Positions 1 to 8,085 are shown, numbered from the stretch's first letter. The stretch: 64,000 nt of DNA from Pseudomonadota bacterium (GCA_021801255.1 JAJYYH010000037.1:1-64000), one strand, 5' to 3'. Translations and numbers: made by a program. The notes: a model not told the origin generated them from the sequence alone.

Positions 1-87
1 GCTCTGGCGTGTCTTGGCGCCGTCGCGCGTGTTCTCGACGATCTGGAGGTAGCGGCGGTCGCCCGAAGGCTTGATGCGGAAGAACAT
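1..87 (-). CDS. IS1634/IS4-type transposase, N-terminal fragment cut by window edge
   Basis: Read on the minus strand from an ATG at 87, the first 29 codons give a protein beginning MFFRIKPSGDRRYLQIVE, which matches my memory of the N-terminus of IS1634-family (IS4 superfamily) DDE transposases. The rest lies outside the window, so neither the catalytic residues nor the intactness of the gene can be judged. The AT-rich sequence just upstream, unlike the GC-rich surroundings, fits the terminal region of an insertion sequence. The identification rests on a short stretch and is moderately sure. Confidence 0.6.
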   Translation of the reverse strand, partial: MFFRIKPSGDRRYLQIVENTRDGAKTRQS

Positions 88-181
88 GCGGCGCTCCAAC
101 GAGACACCGCATTAATAGCACGATTATGGGTCAATATAAAAGGTGATATGGCGACAATTGTTGCAAAACGTGGCACCACAT
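1..181 (-). mobile_element. Probable end of an insertion sequence
   Basis: The transposase start at 87 is followed outward by about 95 bases that are much richer in A and T than the flanks and carry no gene. A plausible outer boundary is the GTGGCACCACA stretch ending near 181, after which composition returns to normal and antitoxin remnants begin. The other end of the element is outside the window, so no inverted-repeat pair or target duplication can be verified and the boundary is a guess. Confidence 0.4.
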
Positions 182-267
182 TCCAGCGGAAAATCGCCCC
201 GCCCGTTGCGTAACCCATTGAAACGATTCATCTCACAATTCGGGAAACGAGCCCGCACTGTTGAACT

Positions 268-474
268 TCAGCCTTGGCCGGCCTCGCGCAGTTTCGCCAG
301 AATATCCTGATCGATCCTGATGCTGATTTGCTCCTTGGCGGCATCTGATTTCGGCCGCCCTTGCCCCCAGCGCGCGAAGGTGTCGCCACCGAACGCCTCC
401 GCCCGGGCAAGCATCTCACTCGTCAACAGCAAGGTGTCATCCGGGTCAATCAACGGAGCCGGGGCGGCGCACAT
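268..474 (-). pseudogene. BrnA-like antitoxin remnant
   Basis: This frame encodes EMLARAEAFGGD, then GRPKSDAAKEQISIRID, then DILAKLREAGQG, resembling the central and C-terminal parts of BrnA antitoxins, whose usual continuation is GWQ-R-N. Here the frame stops right after AGQG, where a TGA stands in place of the expected Trp codon TGG. The normal N-terminus is absent: upstream the frame runs into the tail of a ParD-like gene. No BrnT toxin gene is visible. I read it as a truncated, probably non-functional remnant fused onto a second antitoxin; a short functional DNA-binding peptide cannot be excluded. Confidence 0.55.
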
Positions 475-697
475 ACACGCGATGAATGCCGCAACCGTCA
501 AACGGGGTCGATGGACCGCTCTCTTCGCCCTCGATAAGGGCGGCGCGCAGGGCTTCCAGCCTGGTTTCCCGCTCTTCAAGCAGGCGCAACCCCGCCCGCA
601 CAACGTCGCTGGCGCTGTTATAGCGACCCCGGCTTACCTGGGCTTCGACGAAGCTGCTGAAATGCTTGCCGAGGCTGAAGGATGTGTTCTTGTTCAT
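446..697 (-). pseudogene. ParD-family antitoxin with frameshifted C-terminus
   Basis: From ATG 697, preceded by AGGAA at good spacing, the protein begins MNKNTSFSLGKHFSSFVEAQ and continues with YNSASDVVRAGLRLLEE, the ribbon-helix-helix plus helix typical of ParD/CC2985 antitoxins. It is normal through GPSTPFD; the next residues are unlike the family. One extra base after the Asp codon would explain this, because the neighbouring frame continues VAAFIA, as ParD tails do. No ParE toxin gene is adjacent. The RHH part may still bind DNA, but the toxin-binding tail looks lost. Family assignment is firm; loss of function is inferred. Confidence 0.6.
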
Positions 698-856
698 TCC
701 GATTTTCCTGCCATTATTTATACCAAATTTTGGTATCGACGGCAAGGCCATGGCTGTCCGCCCGATGCTTCACCCAAAGCGGTTCCTTCGCCCTTGGCAG
801 ATCGGCGCGCTTGTGCGCGGAATGCGGCGGATTTGCGCAACAGGGGGACGGCGAAC

Positions 857-1192
857 ATGGGTGCGACGATCGAGGATTTCGCGCGGCTTGATATCCGGGT
901 GGGCACGGTGATCGATGCCCAGCCGTTTCCCGAGGCGCGCAAGCCCGCCTATCGGCTCACCATCGATTTCGGCCCGGAAATCGGCCTCAAGCGATCCTCG
1001 GCGCAGATCACCACGCATTATCATCTCGACCAGCTCATCGGGCGCCAGGTGGTTGGGGTGGTGAATTTTCCGCCCCGCCGCATCGGCGCGTTCATGAGCG
1101 AGGTGCTGACGCTCGGCCTGCCCGACGCCGAGGGCGCGGTGGTGCTGATCCGCCCCGATTTCAAACTGCCCAATGGCGGGCGGCTGTTCTGA
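857..1192 (+). CDS. csaA: CsaA-type tRNA-binding domain protein
   Basis: This 111-residue protein is a stand-alone OB-fold tRNA-binding domain, the length usual for CsaA. Visible family features are FARLDIRVGTVIDAQPFPEARKP near the N-terminus, then SSAQIT and the VVNFPPRRIGAFMSEVL segment. CsaA homologues bind tRNA and have been described as export-related chaperones. The ATG at 857 follows a GGGGAC ribosome site; the open frame continues upstream without family sequence. The stop overlaps the start of the next gene (TGATG), so csaA, gpt and bluB probably form one transcript. Confidence 0.88.
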   Translation: MGATIEDFARLDIRVGTVIDAQPFPEARKPAYRLTIDFGPEIGLKRSSAQITTHYHLDQLIGRQVVGVVNFPPRRIGAFMSEVLTLGLPDAEGAVVLIRPDFKLPNGGRLF

Positions 1193-1659
1193 TGGCCGAG
1201 CACTACTACACCGTCACCTGGGACCAGCTCCATCGCGACTCGCGGGCGCTGGCCTGGCGGCTGCTGCGGCCCGAGCCCTGGGCGGGGATCGTCGCGGTCA
1301 GCCGGGGCGGGATGATCCCGGCGGCGATCATCGCGCGCGAGCTGGAATGCCGCCTGATCGAGAGCGTCTCGGTCGCGACCTATGACGAGGAGGAGCGCGC
1401 CGCCCCGCGCGTCATCAAGCCACCGACGGCCGCCGGCGATGGCGCGGGGTTTCTGGTGATCGACGATCTCGTCGATACCGGCGCCACGCTCACCGCCGTG
1501 CGCGCTCTGCTGCCGCGCGCCCATTTCGCCGCCGTCTATGCCAAGCCGGCCGGGCGCTCCCTGGTCGAGACGTTTATCACCGAGGTTTCGCAGGATACCT
1601 GGATCCTGTTTCCCTGGGATACCGCGCCGCAATTCGTGCCCCCGATCGCCCGGCGATGA
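1192..1659 (+). CDS. gpt: Xanthine-guanine phosphoribosyltransferase
   Basis: A 155-residue type I phosphoribosyltransferase. The PRPP-binding loop is VIDDLVDTGAT, and the N-terminal half carries AVSRGGMIPA, as in Gpt enzymes that convert guanine, xanthine and hypoxanthine with PRPP into nucleotides (purine salvage). The C-terminal WILFPWD motif is also typical of bacterial Gpt. It starts inside the csaA stop codon and its own stop overlaps the bluB start by ATGA, so the three genes are coupled. Length and motifs are complete. Confidence 0.9.
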   Translation: MAEHYYTVTWDQLHRDSRALAWRLLRPEPWAGIVAVSRGGMIPAAIIARELECRLIESVSVATYDEEERAAPRVIKPPTAAGDGAGFLVIDDLVDTGATLTAVRALLPRAHFAAVYAKPAGRSLVETFITEVSQDTWILFPWDTAPQFVPPIARR

Positions 1660-2285
1660 ATTTTTCCCCCGCCTTCCGCGCCGAGCTGGAAAATCTGTTC
1701 CGCTGGCGCCGCGATGTCCGCCGCTTCCGCCCCGACAAGCTGGCGCCGGGCACGCTGGAGCGGCTGCTGGGTCTCGCTTCCCTCGCTCCCTCGGTGGGGC
1801 TGAGCGAGCCCTGGCGCTTTGTCATCGTCGAGGATGCTGGCCGCCGGGCGCGCATCCGGGCGCTGTTCGATACCTGTAACGCGCAAGCGCTTGCGGGTTA
1901 TGAAGGCGAGCGGGCGGCGCGCTATGCCGGGCTCAAGCTGGCCGGGCTGGACGCGGCGCCGGCGCAATTCGCCGCCTTCGCCGATCGCGGCACCGAGCAG
2001 GGGGCTGGGCTCGGACGCCATACCATGCCGGAGATGGCGGAATATTCGGTGGTCGCGGCGATCCACACCATCTGGCTCGCGGCCCGCGCCGAGGGCATCG
2101 GCCTGGGCTGGGTTTCCATCCTCACGCCCGCCGAAGTCGCGGCCATCCTGGAGGTTCCCCCTGAATGGCGCTTCATCGGCTATTTCTGCCTGGGCTGGCC
2201 CGAAGAAGAAGCCGACACCCCGGAATTGCAGCGCGCGGGATGGGAGGAACGCGGCGACGCGACGAGCCGCCTGCTCCGCCGCTGA
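1656..2285 (+). CDS. bluB: 5,6-dimethylbenzimidazole synthase BluB
   Basis: A 209-residue nitroreductase-fold protein with BluB signatures: FRWRRDVRRFRPD near the N-terminus, SLAPSVGLSEPWRF, and GLGWVSIL in the C-terminal half. BluB fragments reduced FMN with oxygen to make 5,6-dimethylbenzimidazole, the lower ligand of vitamin B12. Other B12 genes are not in the window, although a histidine phosphatase encoded near 6 kb belongs to the superfamily that includes alpha-ribazole phosphatase. The start overlaps the gpt stop (ATGA). A general nitroreductase is the alternative but fits less well. Confidence 0.87.
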   Translation: MNFSPAFRAELENLFRWRRDVRRFRPDKLAPGTLERLLGLASLAPSVGLSEPWRFVIVEDAGRRARIRALFDTCNAQALAGYEGERAARYAGLKLAGLDAAPAQFAAFADRGTEQGAGLGRHTMPEMAEYSVVAAIHTIWLAARAEGIGLGWVSILTPAEVAAILEVPPEWRFIGYFCLGWPEEEADTPELQRAGWEERGDATSRLLRR

Positions 2286-2382
2286 ACCCCAACGGGTCGC
2301 AGCGCGGCTTGCGCAGGGGAGGCACGCGCGATTGGCACGACCCGCGCCTCTATCGTCGGGTCGCTGACGACGCGGGGCGATG

Positions 2383-2411
2383 ATTTCTCTTCGGTCAAAT
2401 CGAGAAATTTT
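2383..2411 (+). terminator. Possible terminator behind bluB
   Basis: ATTTCTC at 2383-2389 can pair with GAGAAAT at 2402-2408, leaving a 12-base loop, and is followed by a short T run. It lies between convergent bluB and the Mrr-like gene. The stem is AT-rich and weak, so the call is tentative. Confidence 0.4.
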
Positions 2412-3353
2412 CTATTCTTCAGTGAAAAAATCCTCGTCCACGCGCTTGAATTCGAGCGTGCGCGTGGTGCGCACGCCAACCCCGTGGTCGATCATCAACT
2501 CGGTCAATCGCTCGCCATCGACGAGAATGACCCGCTTTTGAAGATGTTTGGCATAGTCGATGGCCTGCGGCGAAAACGTCGAGGTTGTGACAAAAACACC
2601 TTTCGCCGCCCCGTGTCCCTCAAGGCTGCCGACGAAAGCCTGGATTTCCGGCCTTCCGACGGTATTTTCGTGCCCGTAACGCTTTGCCTGGATGAAAACG
2701 CGATCAAGGCCGAGCTTGTCTTCGTTGATCAAGCCATCAATGCCGCCGTCACCGGATTTTCCTCGAAGCTGAGCGGCGTTTTGATGGGAACCGCCATAGC
2801 CCATCGCCACGAGGAGATCGATGATCGCCTGCTCAAAAAATTTCGGGCTGTTCTGCAGAATTCGGTCAAGAAGATCGGCACGGAGGGCCGCTTGCGTGAT
2901 GGCAAACACTTTCTCGATCATTTCATCGGGCGTCGCGCCGGTTTCCGACGTCGCTATTGGCTCCAGTGACGCTGTTGGAGGCGGGCCTTTGACTGTTGGC
3001 GAGCCTGCGCGGGGGGCATTAAACCATTCCCGAAATTCTTGAAAATGGTCTAATAAAAATCTTTCAGTTATCTTTTCCGGTGGGTTGGCAAGCACCTCGC
3101 GCCCTCTCTCGGAGATTGCGAATTTCCCCCACTTCGGGGTATCCAAAAGTTTCGCTTTCGCCAAAAAAGTTTTGACCCATCCAAGGCGAGTGCGCAGTCG
3201 TCGTGTGCCGCTTGGCGTCTTCATCTCGCGTTCTTCGGGGGTGATTCCGAATTTCGCGACAATCTTTTCTTCGACTTCCGATGCTGACGTCTCGCCATTC
3301 GCTGCAAGTTTCAGGACGGGCAGCAAGAGCATCTCAAAATCAGGGATCGGCAT
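2412..3353 (-). CDS. Mrr-like type IV restriction endonuclease
   Basis: A 313-residue protein with the two-part Mrr layout: an N-terminal winged-helix-like domain (about residues 1-100, with the typical PTTRRLRTRLGW-like sequence as GTRRLRTRLGWVKTFL) and a C-terminal nuclease domain. The latter shows LLVAMGYGG, SGDGGIDGLI and VFIQAKRYG, giving the D-x(n)-QxK catalytic core of Mrr_cat enzymes. Such enzymes cut foreign methylated DNA and act without a partner methylase. None is encoded nearby and neighbours are housekeeping genes, so it stands as a solitary defence gene. Confidence 0.85.
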   Translation of the reverse strand: MPIPDFEMLLLPVLKLAANGETSASEVEEKIVAKFGITPEEREMKTPSGTRRLRTRLGWVKTFLAKAKLLDTPKWGKFAISERGREVLANPPEKITERFLLDHFQEFREWFNAPRAGSPTVKGPPPTASLEPIATSETGATPDEMIEKVFAITQAALRADLLDRILQNSPKFFEQAIIDLLVAMGYGGSHQNAAQLRGKSGDGGIDGLINEDKLGLDRVFIQAKRYGHENTVGRPEIQAFVGSLEGHGAAKGVFVTTSTFSPQAIDYAKHLQKRVILVDGERLTELMIDHGVGVRTTRTLEFKRVDEDFFTEE

Positions 3354-3373
3354 AATCTCGTATCCTGCGCTGT

Positions 3374-4291
3374 TTACGCCGCTTTTGGCAAAGCATAGCC
3401 ACAGGCATCGAAGGCGGCAAAAAGCACTTTCTCCTGCGCGGTGGTCAACTTGACATGCGGCGGGCGGATAGTGGTCCAGGCGTGATCGCCGGTATGGCGG
3501 GCGATCAGCGATTTCAGGCCGGGGATGAGCGGTGCCGAGGTGACCGCCTTGCGGATCGCCGAAAGCCGCGTCTGCGCCGCTTCCGCCGCTGGTGTTCCGG
3601 CATGGCCACAGACCTCGGCGTTGATGGCGCTGCTGAGATTGGACGCCGCGCTGATGCTGCCGGCGCCGCCGATTCTGAGCAGGTCGTGAAGGGCGCCATC
3701 ATCGCCGCAATAGACCTCAAAGCCCTCGGCGGCAAAATGCTCGACATAGGTGCGGGTGTTGGAAAAATCGCCGCTGCTGTCCTTGATCCCCTTGATGGCG
3801 CCGGGAAACGCCTGGAGCAGGCGGGTGATCAGGGGAAGGGTGAACGGCACCGCCGATTGCGCGGGAAAATGATAGAGATAGATTTTTAATCCTGGCGCGG
3901 CGCGGTCGAGCACCTCGCCGAAATAGGCAAATAGCCCATCCTCGCTCGGGTTCTTGTAGAAAAAGGGCGGCAGCACGAGGGCGCCGCGGCAGCCGAGTTT
4001 GTCGGCCGCGCGGATCAGGGCGACGGTGTCGGTGATGGCGGTGGTGCCGACGCCGGGCAGCAGGCAATCGGCGGGAATGCCGCGCGCCACCAGCCCTTCC
4101 ATCAGGGCGATGCGTTCATTGATGCCGAGGCTGTTGGCCTCGCCGGTGGTGCCGAGAATGGCGAGCCCGGTCGCGCCATGGGCGCGGAGCCAGCGGCAAT
4201 GCGCGGCCATGCGATCGAGATCAGGGCCGAGATCGGCGGCCATCGGGGTCAGCACGGCAACGTTGACGCCGCCGAAGAGGGCGTTTTTCAT
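3374..4291 (-). CDS. DapA-family class I aldolase/lyase
   Basis: A 305-residue (beta/alpha)8 protein of the dihydrodipicolinate synthase / N-acetylneuraminate lyase family. GTTGE lies at about 47-51, the catalytic Tyr of YHFP at 140 and the Schiff-base Lys of GIKDSSG at 170. It differs from true DapA, and lysine-pathway genes dapD and dapE are elsewhere in the window, so it more likely acts on a sugar-acid or hydroxy-keto acid. Substrate is unknown. It overlaps the upstream YcgN-like gene by four bases (ATGA), suggesting coupled translation. Confidence 0.8.
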   Translation of the reverse strand: MKNALFGGVNVAVLTPMAADLGPDLDRMAAHCRWLRAHGATGLAILGTTGEANSLGINERIALMEGLVARGIPADCLLPGVGTTAITDTVALIRAADKLGCRGALVLPPFFYKNPSEDGLFAYFGEVLDRAAPGLKIYLYHFPAQSAVPFTLPLITRLLQAFPGAIKGIKDSSGDFSNTRTYVEHFAAEGFEVYCGDDGALHDLLRIGGAGSISAASNLSSAINAEVCGHAGTPAAEAAQTRLSAIRKAVTSAPLIPGLKSLIARHTGDHAWTTIRPPHVKLTTAQEKVLFAAFDACGYALPKAA

Positions 4292-4758
4292 GTCGGTTCC
4301 TCGGGTGGTTTGCGCCGGCGCGGGAGCGTGCCGGGCCAGGTAACGATGTGATGTTCGAGCGGCCCAGCGCTGCGCTCGTTGACCGCGCGGTCGCGTACCG
4401 AGATGCCGGCCTCATGCACGGTTGCGGGATCGCCGGAAACCAGCGGGTGCCACCAGAGCAGGGATTTGCCCTCGGCAAGGCGGCGATAGGCGCAGGTCGG
4501 CGGCAGCCAGTCGATGCGGCGCACGGAAGCCGGGGTCAGTTGCTCGCAATCGGAGACACGGGCGCGGCGGTTGGTGTAGTCGCGGCAGCGGCAGGTCGCG
4601 CCATCGAGCAGGCGGCAGGCGACGTTGGTGAAGGCGATCTCGTTGCTGTCCTCATCGCGCAGCTTGTGCAGGCAGCAGCGGCCGCAGCCGTCGCAGAGCT
4701 GTTCCCACTCGCTCGGGCTCATTTCCTCAAGCTGCTTGGTTTTCCAGAATGGCGGCAT
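4288..4758 (-). CDS. YcgN/UPF0260 family cysteine-cluster protein
   Basis: A 156-residue protein starting [26 protein letters not shown], with Cys residues in [24 protein letters not shown] and PTCAYR, the arrangement of the YkgJ/YcgN cysteine-cluster family (UPF0260). The cysteines probably bind zinc or an iron-sulfur cluster; no reaction is established. The C-terminal tail is Pro- and Arg-rich. It is followed by the DapA-family gene with an ATGA overlap. Family membership is clear, function is not known. Confidence 0.85.
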   Translation of the reverse strand: MPPFWKTKQLEEMSPSEWEQLCDGCGRCCLHKLRDEDSNEIAFTNVACRLLDGATCRCRDYTNRRARVSDCEQLTPASVRRIDWLPPTCAYRRLAEGKSLLWWHPLVSGDPATVHEAGISVRDRAVNERSAGPLEHHIVTWPGTLPRRRKPPEEPT

Positions 4759-4794
4759 GATGGCGCGGGCGTGTTCTGTCTTCGGTAATGGTTT

Positions 4795-4847
4795 GCAAAG
4801 GCATTGCCTTTGCCGGGGGCGCGGGGGCAGCGCCCCCGCTGTTTTTT
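4795..4847. repeat. GC-rich hairpin repeat (element C) with terminator-like end
   Basis: Two adjacent inverted repeats: GCAAAGGC 4795-4802 with GCCTTTGC 4806-4813, and GCGGGGGC 4821-4828 with GCCCCCGC 4832-4839, the latter followed on the plus strand by TGTTTTTT. The GCAAAGGC..GCCTTTGC module recurs in repeats near 34.7 and 56.4 kb. The T run would terminate plus-strand transcripts, yet both neighbours are on the minus strand, so it looks like a dispersed repeat rather than a gene-specific terminator. Confidence 0.6.
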
Positions 4848-4853
4848 GTCTGA

Positions 4854-5669
4854 TTAATTCTTCGGCGCCGCGAGATCCTGGCTCTGCACCGGAGCGAGCG
4901 ATTGCGGGCCGCTGCTGCTGGCGGCGGGTGCGGTGTCATACGCGGGTGGTGCCGCCGGCGCGGGTGGCGTGGGCATGGCGGCATTGGCCGGCGGCGCGCT
5001 CGGGCCGGCACCGTATTTCGCGAGGATGGCGCGCAGCGGGTCGGCGCCGGGGTTGCTCACCTGCATATCGACGACGATTTCGCGCGCACCGATATCGCGC
5101 CCGTAATAGGCTCGGTCCCACTCCGATTTCGCGGCCAGCAGGCTGCCATTGAGCGAGATGCCGACGAAGAGGCCGCTCGACTGCGAGAAGGCGACGATAT
5201 CGGCGCGCAGTGCGGCCGTCGTTGCCCCCTCGACGCCGGCGCCGAGCTGCGCGAAGGCGACGGAGGCGTCGCCGCCGATCTTGAAGCGGCTGTCCATGAT
5301 CGCGTTCAGGCCCTTTTCGGTGAGGATCGCCATGATGATTTCGCTGTCCTGGATGCCGGCCTGGAGGCCGAAGCTCGCGGTGCTGAGCTGAAAGAAGGCG
5401 GGCGAGGACCAGGAGCCGGCACCGCCGCGCGCGGCCAGCACACAATCGCCGCCGGCGCCGCCAAAGAAAAAGCTGGCGCGGAACACGCGCGGGCAGACCA
5501 TCACCGCGCGGGCGCGCTGCATGGCCCAGGCGCGATCACCGGAATGGGGCGCGCTCAGCATTTCCTGCACCGTGAGCGTCGCGCGGTCGACGAGGGTCTG
5601 CTGTTCGCTCTGCGCCCAGGCGAGGAGCGGGAGGGTGGCGAAAAAGGCCGTGAGCAGGATGCGCAGCAT
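4854..5669 (-). CDS. SYLF/YSC84-domain lipid-binding protein, exported
   Basis: About 271 residues starting [20 protein letters not shown], a good Sec signal peptide with cleavage after AWA. The mature part holds a SYLF (YSC84) domain: [45 protein letters not shown] and [15 protein letters not shown] domains bind phospholipids; bacterial members are periplasmic or outer-membrane associated with unclear roles. The last 65 residues are a low-complexity Ala/Pro tail. The frame is open further upstream, but the ATG at 5669 begins the signal peptide and is preferred. Confidence 0.83.
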   Translation of the reverse strand: MLRILLTAFFATLPLLAWAQSEQQTLVDRATLTVQEMLSAPHSGDRAWAMQRARAVMVCPRVFRASFFFGGAGGDCVLAARGGAGSWSSPAFFQLSTASFGLQAGIQDSEIIMAILTEKGLNAIMDSRFKIGGDASVAFAQLGAGVEGATTAALRADIVAFSQSSGLFVGISLNGSLLAAKSEWDRAYYGRDIGAREIVVDMQVSNPGADPLRAILAKYGAGPSAPPANAAMPTPPAPAAPPAYDTAPAASSSGPQSLAPVQSQDLAAPKN

Positions 5670-5740
5670 GGTATTTTTCCCGGAAGATGAGGCGGCGATT
5701 TTGGCGCGCCGCGCGGCGTGATGGCAAGAAAGCCTTGGAG

Positions 5741-6385
5741 TCAAGGCTCATAGGGCATTTGGTTGACACCGCCGATCCACCAGCCCTCGCGGTGGTATTC
5801 GATACGGGTAAGCGAGAGATTGGCGACCGAGATGGTCTGGGCCTGATCGGCGGCGATGCCGAGCACATGAGCCAGCGCGGCGCGGATCACCCCGCCATGG
5901 CAAACCGCGACGACGTCATGCCCGGCATGGGCGATGGCGAGGCGGGCGAGGCCGGCGCCGACGCGGGCGATGACATCGGCCATGCTCTCCCCCCCGCCGG
6001 GCGGGCGGGCATCGCCCGGAAGCGGCCAGAAATGCGAGGGTCGGCGGGCGAAGAGGGCCGCCACCTCGGCTTGCGGCAGGCCCTCCCAGGCGCCGAGCGT
6101 CTGCTCGATGAGCATCGGCTCGACGGCGAGGGTCTGCGCCGGGTAGCCGGCGGCAAAGATCGCCGCGGCGGTCGCCCGCGTGCGCGAAAGCGGCGAGACC
6201 AGCCAGCGCGCCGGGCGCGGCAGGAGGGTGGCGAGGCGGCGATAGAGCGGCGCCTCGGCCGCGAGCGTTGCCGCGCAGAGCGGCACGTCGGCGGCGCCGT
6301 AAAGCACCGCGCGGGCCTCGGCAGAGACCAAGGCGTGGCGGATCAGCCAGAAACGGACGGGGCGGGTCATGGCGGTCGGACTCAT
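5741..6385 (-). CDS. Histidine phosphatase superfamily protein
   Basis: A 214-residue phosphoglycerate-mutase-fold protein. The phosphoacceptor motif is IRHA (LIRHAL) near the N-terminus; the second Arg appears in VSPLSRTRAT, the acid residue in LGAWEGL, and the second catalytic His in VCHGGVIRAAL. Members include alpha-ribazole phosphatase and broad-specificity phosphatases; the substrate here is unknown. ATG 6385 overlaps the stop of the upstream 79-aa gene (ATGA), which favours it over the ATG at 6370. It is the last gene of a run that starts with the PhaE-like gene. Confidence 0.8.
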   Translation of the reverse strand: MSPTAMTRPVRFWLIRHALVSAEARAVLYGAADVPLCAATLAAEAPLYRRLATLLPRPARWLVSPLSRTRATAAAIFAAGYPAQTLAVEPMLIEQTLGAWEGLPQAEVAALFARRPSHFWPLPGDARPPGGGESMADVIARVGAGLARLAIAHAGHDVVAVCHGGVIRAALAHVLGIAADQAQTISVANLSLTRIEYHREGWWIGGVNQMPYEP

Positions 6386-6621
6386 TCTCCAAGCCCGCTC
6401 CGCGCGCCGCGGCGGCGGGCGCGGGGTGCGGTGGGCAGGGCGGCGATGGAGTAAAATACGGTGGAAAGCGGCGGGCGGCCGAGCATCACCGTCCATACCA
6501 GCCCGCTGGCGCCGGTGCCATGGCGAAGGATGAGACGATCACCGGGATGCCGGCCCACCGGCTTACACCCGCGATTGTCCAGGTTCATTCCCCCGCTTCC
6601 AGGGATCATTCTCCCACTCAT
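6382..6621 (-). CDS. Unknown 79-residue protein coupled to both neighbours
   Basis: I do not recognise this protein. Its start ATG (6621) overlaps the stop of the PhaC-like gene as ATGA, and its stop overlaps the start of the phosphatase gene as ATGA. Codons have the strong G/C third-position preference of the genuine neighbours. The protein is small and basic, with one hydrophobic stretch (ASGLVWTVMLG, then LSTVFYSIAAL), enough for at most one short membrane helix, and an Arg-rich tail. An alternative start is the ATG at 6588. Position suggests a role with the PHA-related genes, but that is inference. Confidence 0.5.
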   Translation of the reverse strand: MSGRMIPGSGGMNLDNRGCKPVGRHPGDRLILRHGTGASGLVWTVMLGRPPLSTVFYSIAALPTAPRARRRGARSGLGE

Positions 6622-7823
6622 AGTGCTGTGAGCCAGTCGCGCAGGGGCTGCCACAGCGCGGTCGCGGCGTTGCGGCCGGCGACCATGCCGATATGGCCGG
6701 CTTTTGGGATATGGAGCCGCGCACCGGGGATCATCGTGGCGAGCGGTTGCGCCGAGGCGGGTGGCACCAGCCGGTCGCGGCTCGGCGCCGCGATGAAGCT
6801 CGGCAGGCTGAGTGCTTCCGGCACGACAGGGAGGCCGGCAACCAGCCAGGCGCCGCGCGCCGGGGTGTTGGCGCCATACCAGCCGGCGAGGCACTCGCGC
6901 GCGACCGGGGCGGCAAGCGGCACGCCATCGTTCAGCCAATCCTCGAGCGCGACGAACCGGCGGGCGGCGGGGCTGTCGGGGGCGAGACGGGCGAAAGCAC
7001 GGTATTTTTCGGCAACGCCAAAGGGGTCGATCAACGCGAACAGGGTTTGCAGAGCATCGATCGGCAGGCTCTCCTGGAACGCCAGCGCCGGCTCGAACTG
7101 CGGGAGCAGCCGCGCCAGTTGCGCCGCGCCGGCGGGATCGGCGGCGTGGAAATCCCAAGGTGTTGCCAGCAAGGCGAGGCCCTTGAGCCGTTCAGCGTGG
7201 CGGAGTGCCGCGGCGAGCGTCAAGAGCCCCCCCATGCAATAGCCGGCGAGCACGACGCCGGCGCTGCGCGGCGCGTTGCAGACAAAGGTGAGCGCGCGGT
7301 CAAGCCTTCCGGCAATATAGTCGGTGAGGGTGAAGCGGCGCTCGCGCTCGCCCGGCCAACCCCAATCGAGGAGCAGCGGGCGGAAGCCGGCGGCGGCAAA
7401 AAAGCGCAGCAGGGAAGCGTCCTCATCGAGATCGAGGATATAGCCGCGATTGATCAGGCTCGGGACGAACAACAGGGTGAGGCCGGTGCCGCCGTAATCG
7501 AGCAGGCGCGTCGCGCCTTCCTGCCAGATCACGGGCGGCTCGGGGAGATGGCGCTGCCAGGGGTGGCGGCGATAGGCGGCGATGCCGGTGAGCAGCGCGC
7601 GATCCTGGCGCATCGTCTCGACGAAGACGGCACGGGCGAAAGCCTCAGCGTCGTTTGCCCCGCCGGGAGGTGGAGCGGGCGGGTTCCAGCCCGGCCAGAC
7701 GCTGCTCCAGTTCGGTAATGCGGTGATGGAGGCGCTCGATTTCAGCATCGCGAGCAGCAGATGCAGCAGCAGAGGCCGCGGCCCCCGGCGGGAAAGCGGG
7801 GCTGGCGCCTCCGGGCGGCTCAT
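6618..7823 (-). CDS. PhaC-like alpha/beta hydrolase (short PHA synthase homologue)
   Basis: A 401-residue alpha/beta hydrolase related to polyhydroxyalkanoate synthases. It carries LLFVPSLINRGYILDL and the nucleophile elbow GYCMGG, where PHA synthases use Cys rather than Ser, followed by an Asp region (SRDRLVP) and a late His (PKAGHIG). It is shorter than the class I PhaC encoded at 56.5 kb, lacking that enzyme's long N-terminus. Start ATG 7823 is chosen because the segment GPRPLLLHLLLAML looks family-conserved; it overlaps the preceding gene by 179 bases in another frame. It may polymerise or mobilise hydroxyacyl units. Confidence 0.78.
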   Translation of the reverse strand: MSRPEAPAPLSRRGPRPLLLHLLLAMLKSSASITALPNWSSVWPGWNPPAPPPGGANDAEAFARAVFVETMRQDRALLTGIAAYRRHPWQRHLPEPPVIWQEGATRLLDYGGTGLTLLFVPSLINRGYILDLDEDASLLRFFAAAGFRPLLLDWGWPGERERRFTLTDYIAGRLDRALTFVCNAPRSAGVVLAGYCMGGLLTLAAALRHAERLKGLALLATPWDFHAADPAGAAQLARLLPQFEPALAFQESLPIDALQTLFALIDPFGVAEKYRAFARLAPDSPAARRFVALEDWLNDGVPLAAPVARECLAGWYGANTPARGAWLVAGLPVVPEALSLPSFIAAPSRDRLVPPASAQPLATMIPGARLHIPKAGHIGMVAGRNAATALWQPLRDWLTAL

Positions 7824-8085
7824 GCCGCCCTGCCTGGCCCGCGGCGGGTGCCACGGGCGGCGCCGGCCACTGCCGGGGCATCGCCTGAATGGTGCTGCCG
7901 ATCACGCCCGCCCAAAGGGCGAGCAGGGTTTGCCAGCCCTCCTGCAGTTCGCGGTCCCGCGCCATGGCGGCGAGTTCGCTCTGCCACAGCGTGACCCAGT
8001 CGCGCGCGAGGGCGGCGAGATCGTCCTTGGGCGCGTCCGAGCCGGTGTGGCCGGGCGCCGCGTCCTCTGCCTCGGCCTTGCTCAT
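7645..8085 (-). CDS. PhaE-like/phasin-like coiled-coil protein
   Basis: A 146-residue protein: an amphipathic helical N-terminal half (DLAALARDWVTLWQSELAAMA, then LLALWAGVIGSTIQAM), an Ala/Gly/Pro linker, and a C-terminal heptad coiled coil (EIERLHHRITELEQRLAGLE). Helix content, linker and position directly before a PhaC-like gene resemble PhaE or phasin-type PHA granule proteins, but it is much shorter than class III PhaE and no motif proves identity. The last 59 codons also encode the N-terminus of the PhaC-like protein in another frame. It is divergent from phaR. Confidence 0.6.
   Translation of the reverse strand: MSKAEAEDAAPGHTGSDAPKDDLAALARDWVTLWQSELAAMARDRELQEGWQTLLALWAGVIGSTIQAMPRQWPAPPVAPAAGQAGRHEPPGGASPAFPPGAAASAAASAARDAEIERLHHRITELEQRLAGLEPARSTSRRGKRR

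Noticed and set aside
3374-4291. Calling the DapA-family gene dapA of lysine synthesis
   Set aside because: Catalytic residues only prove the family; the sequence around the substrate site is not DapA-like and the gene is not with dap genes.
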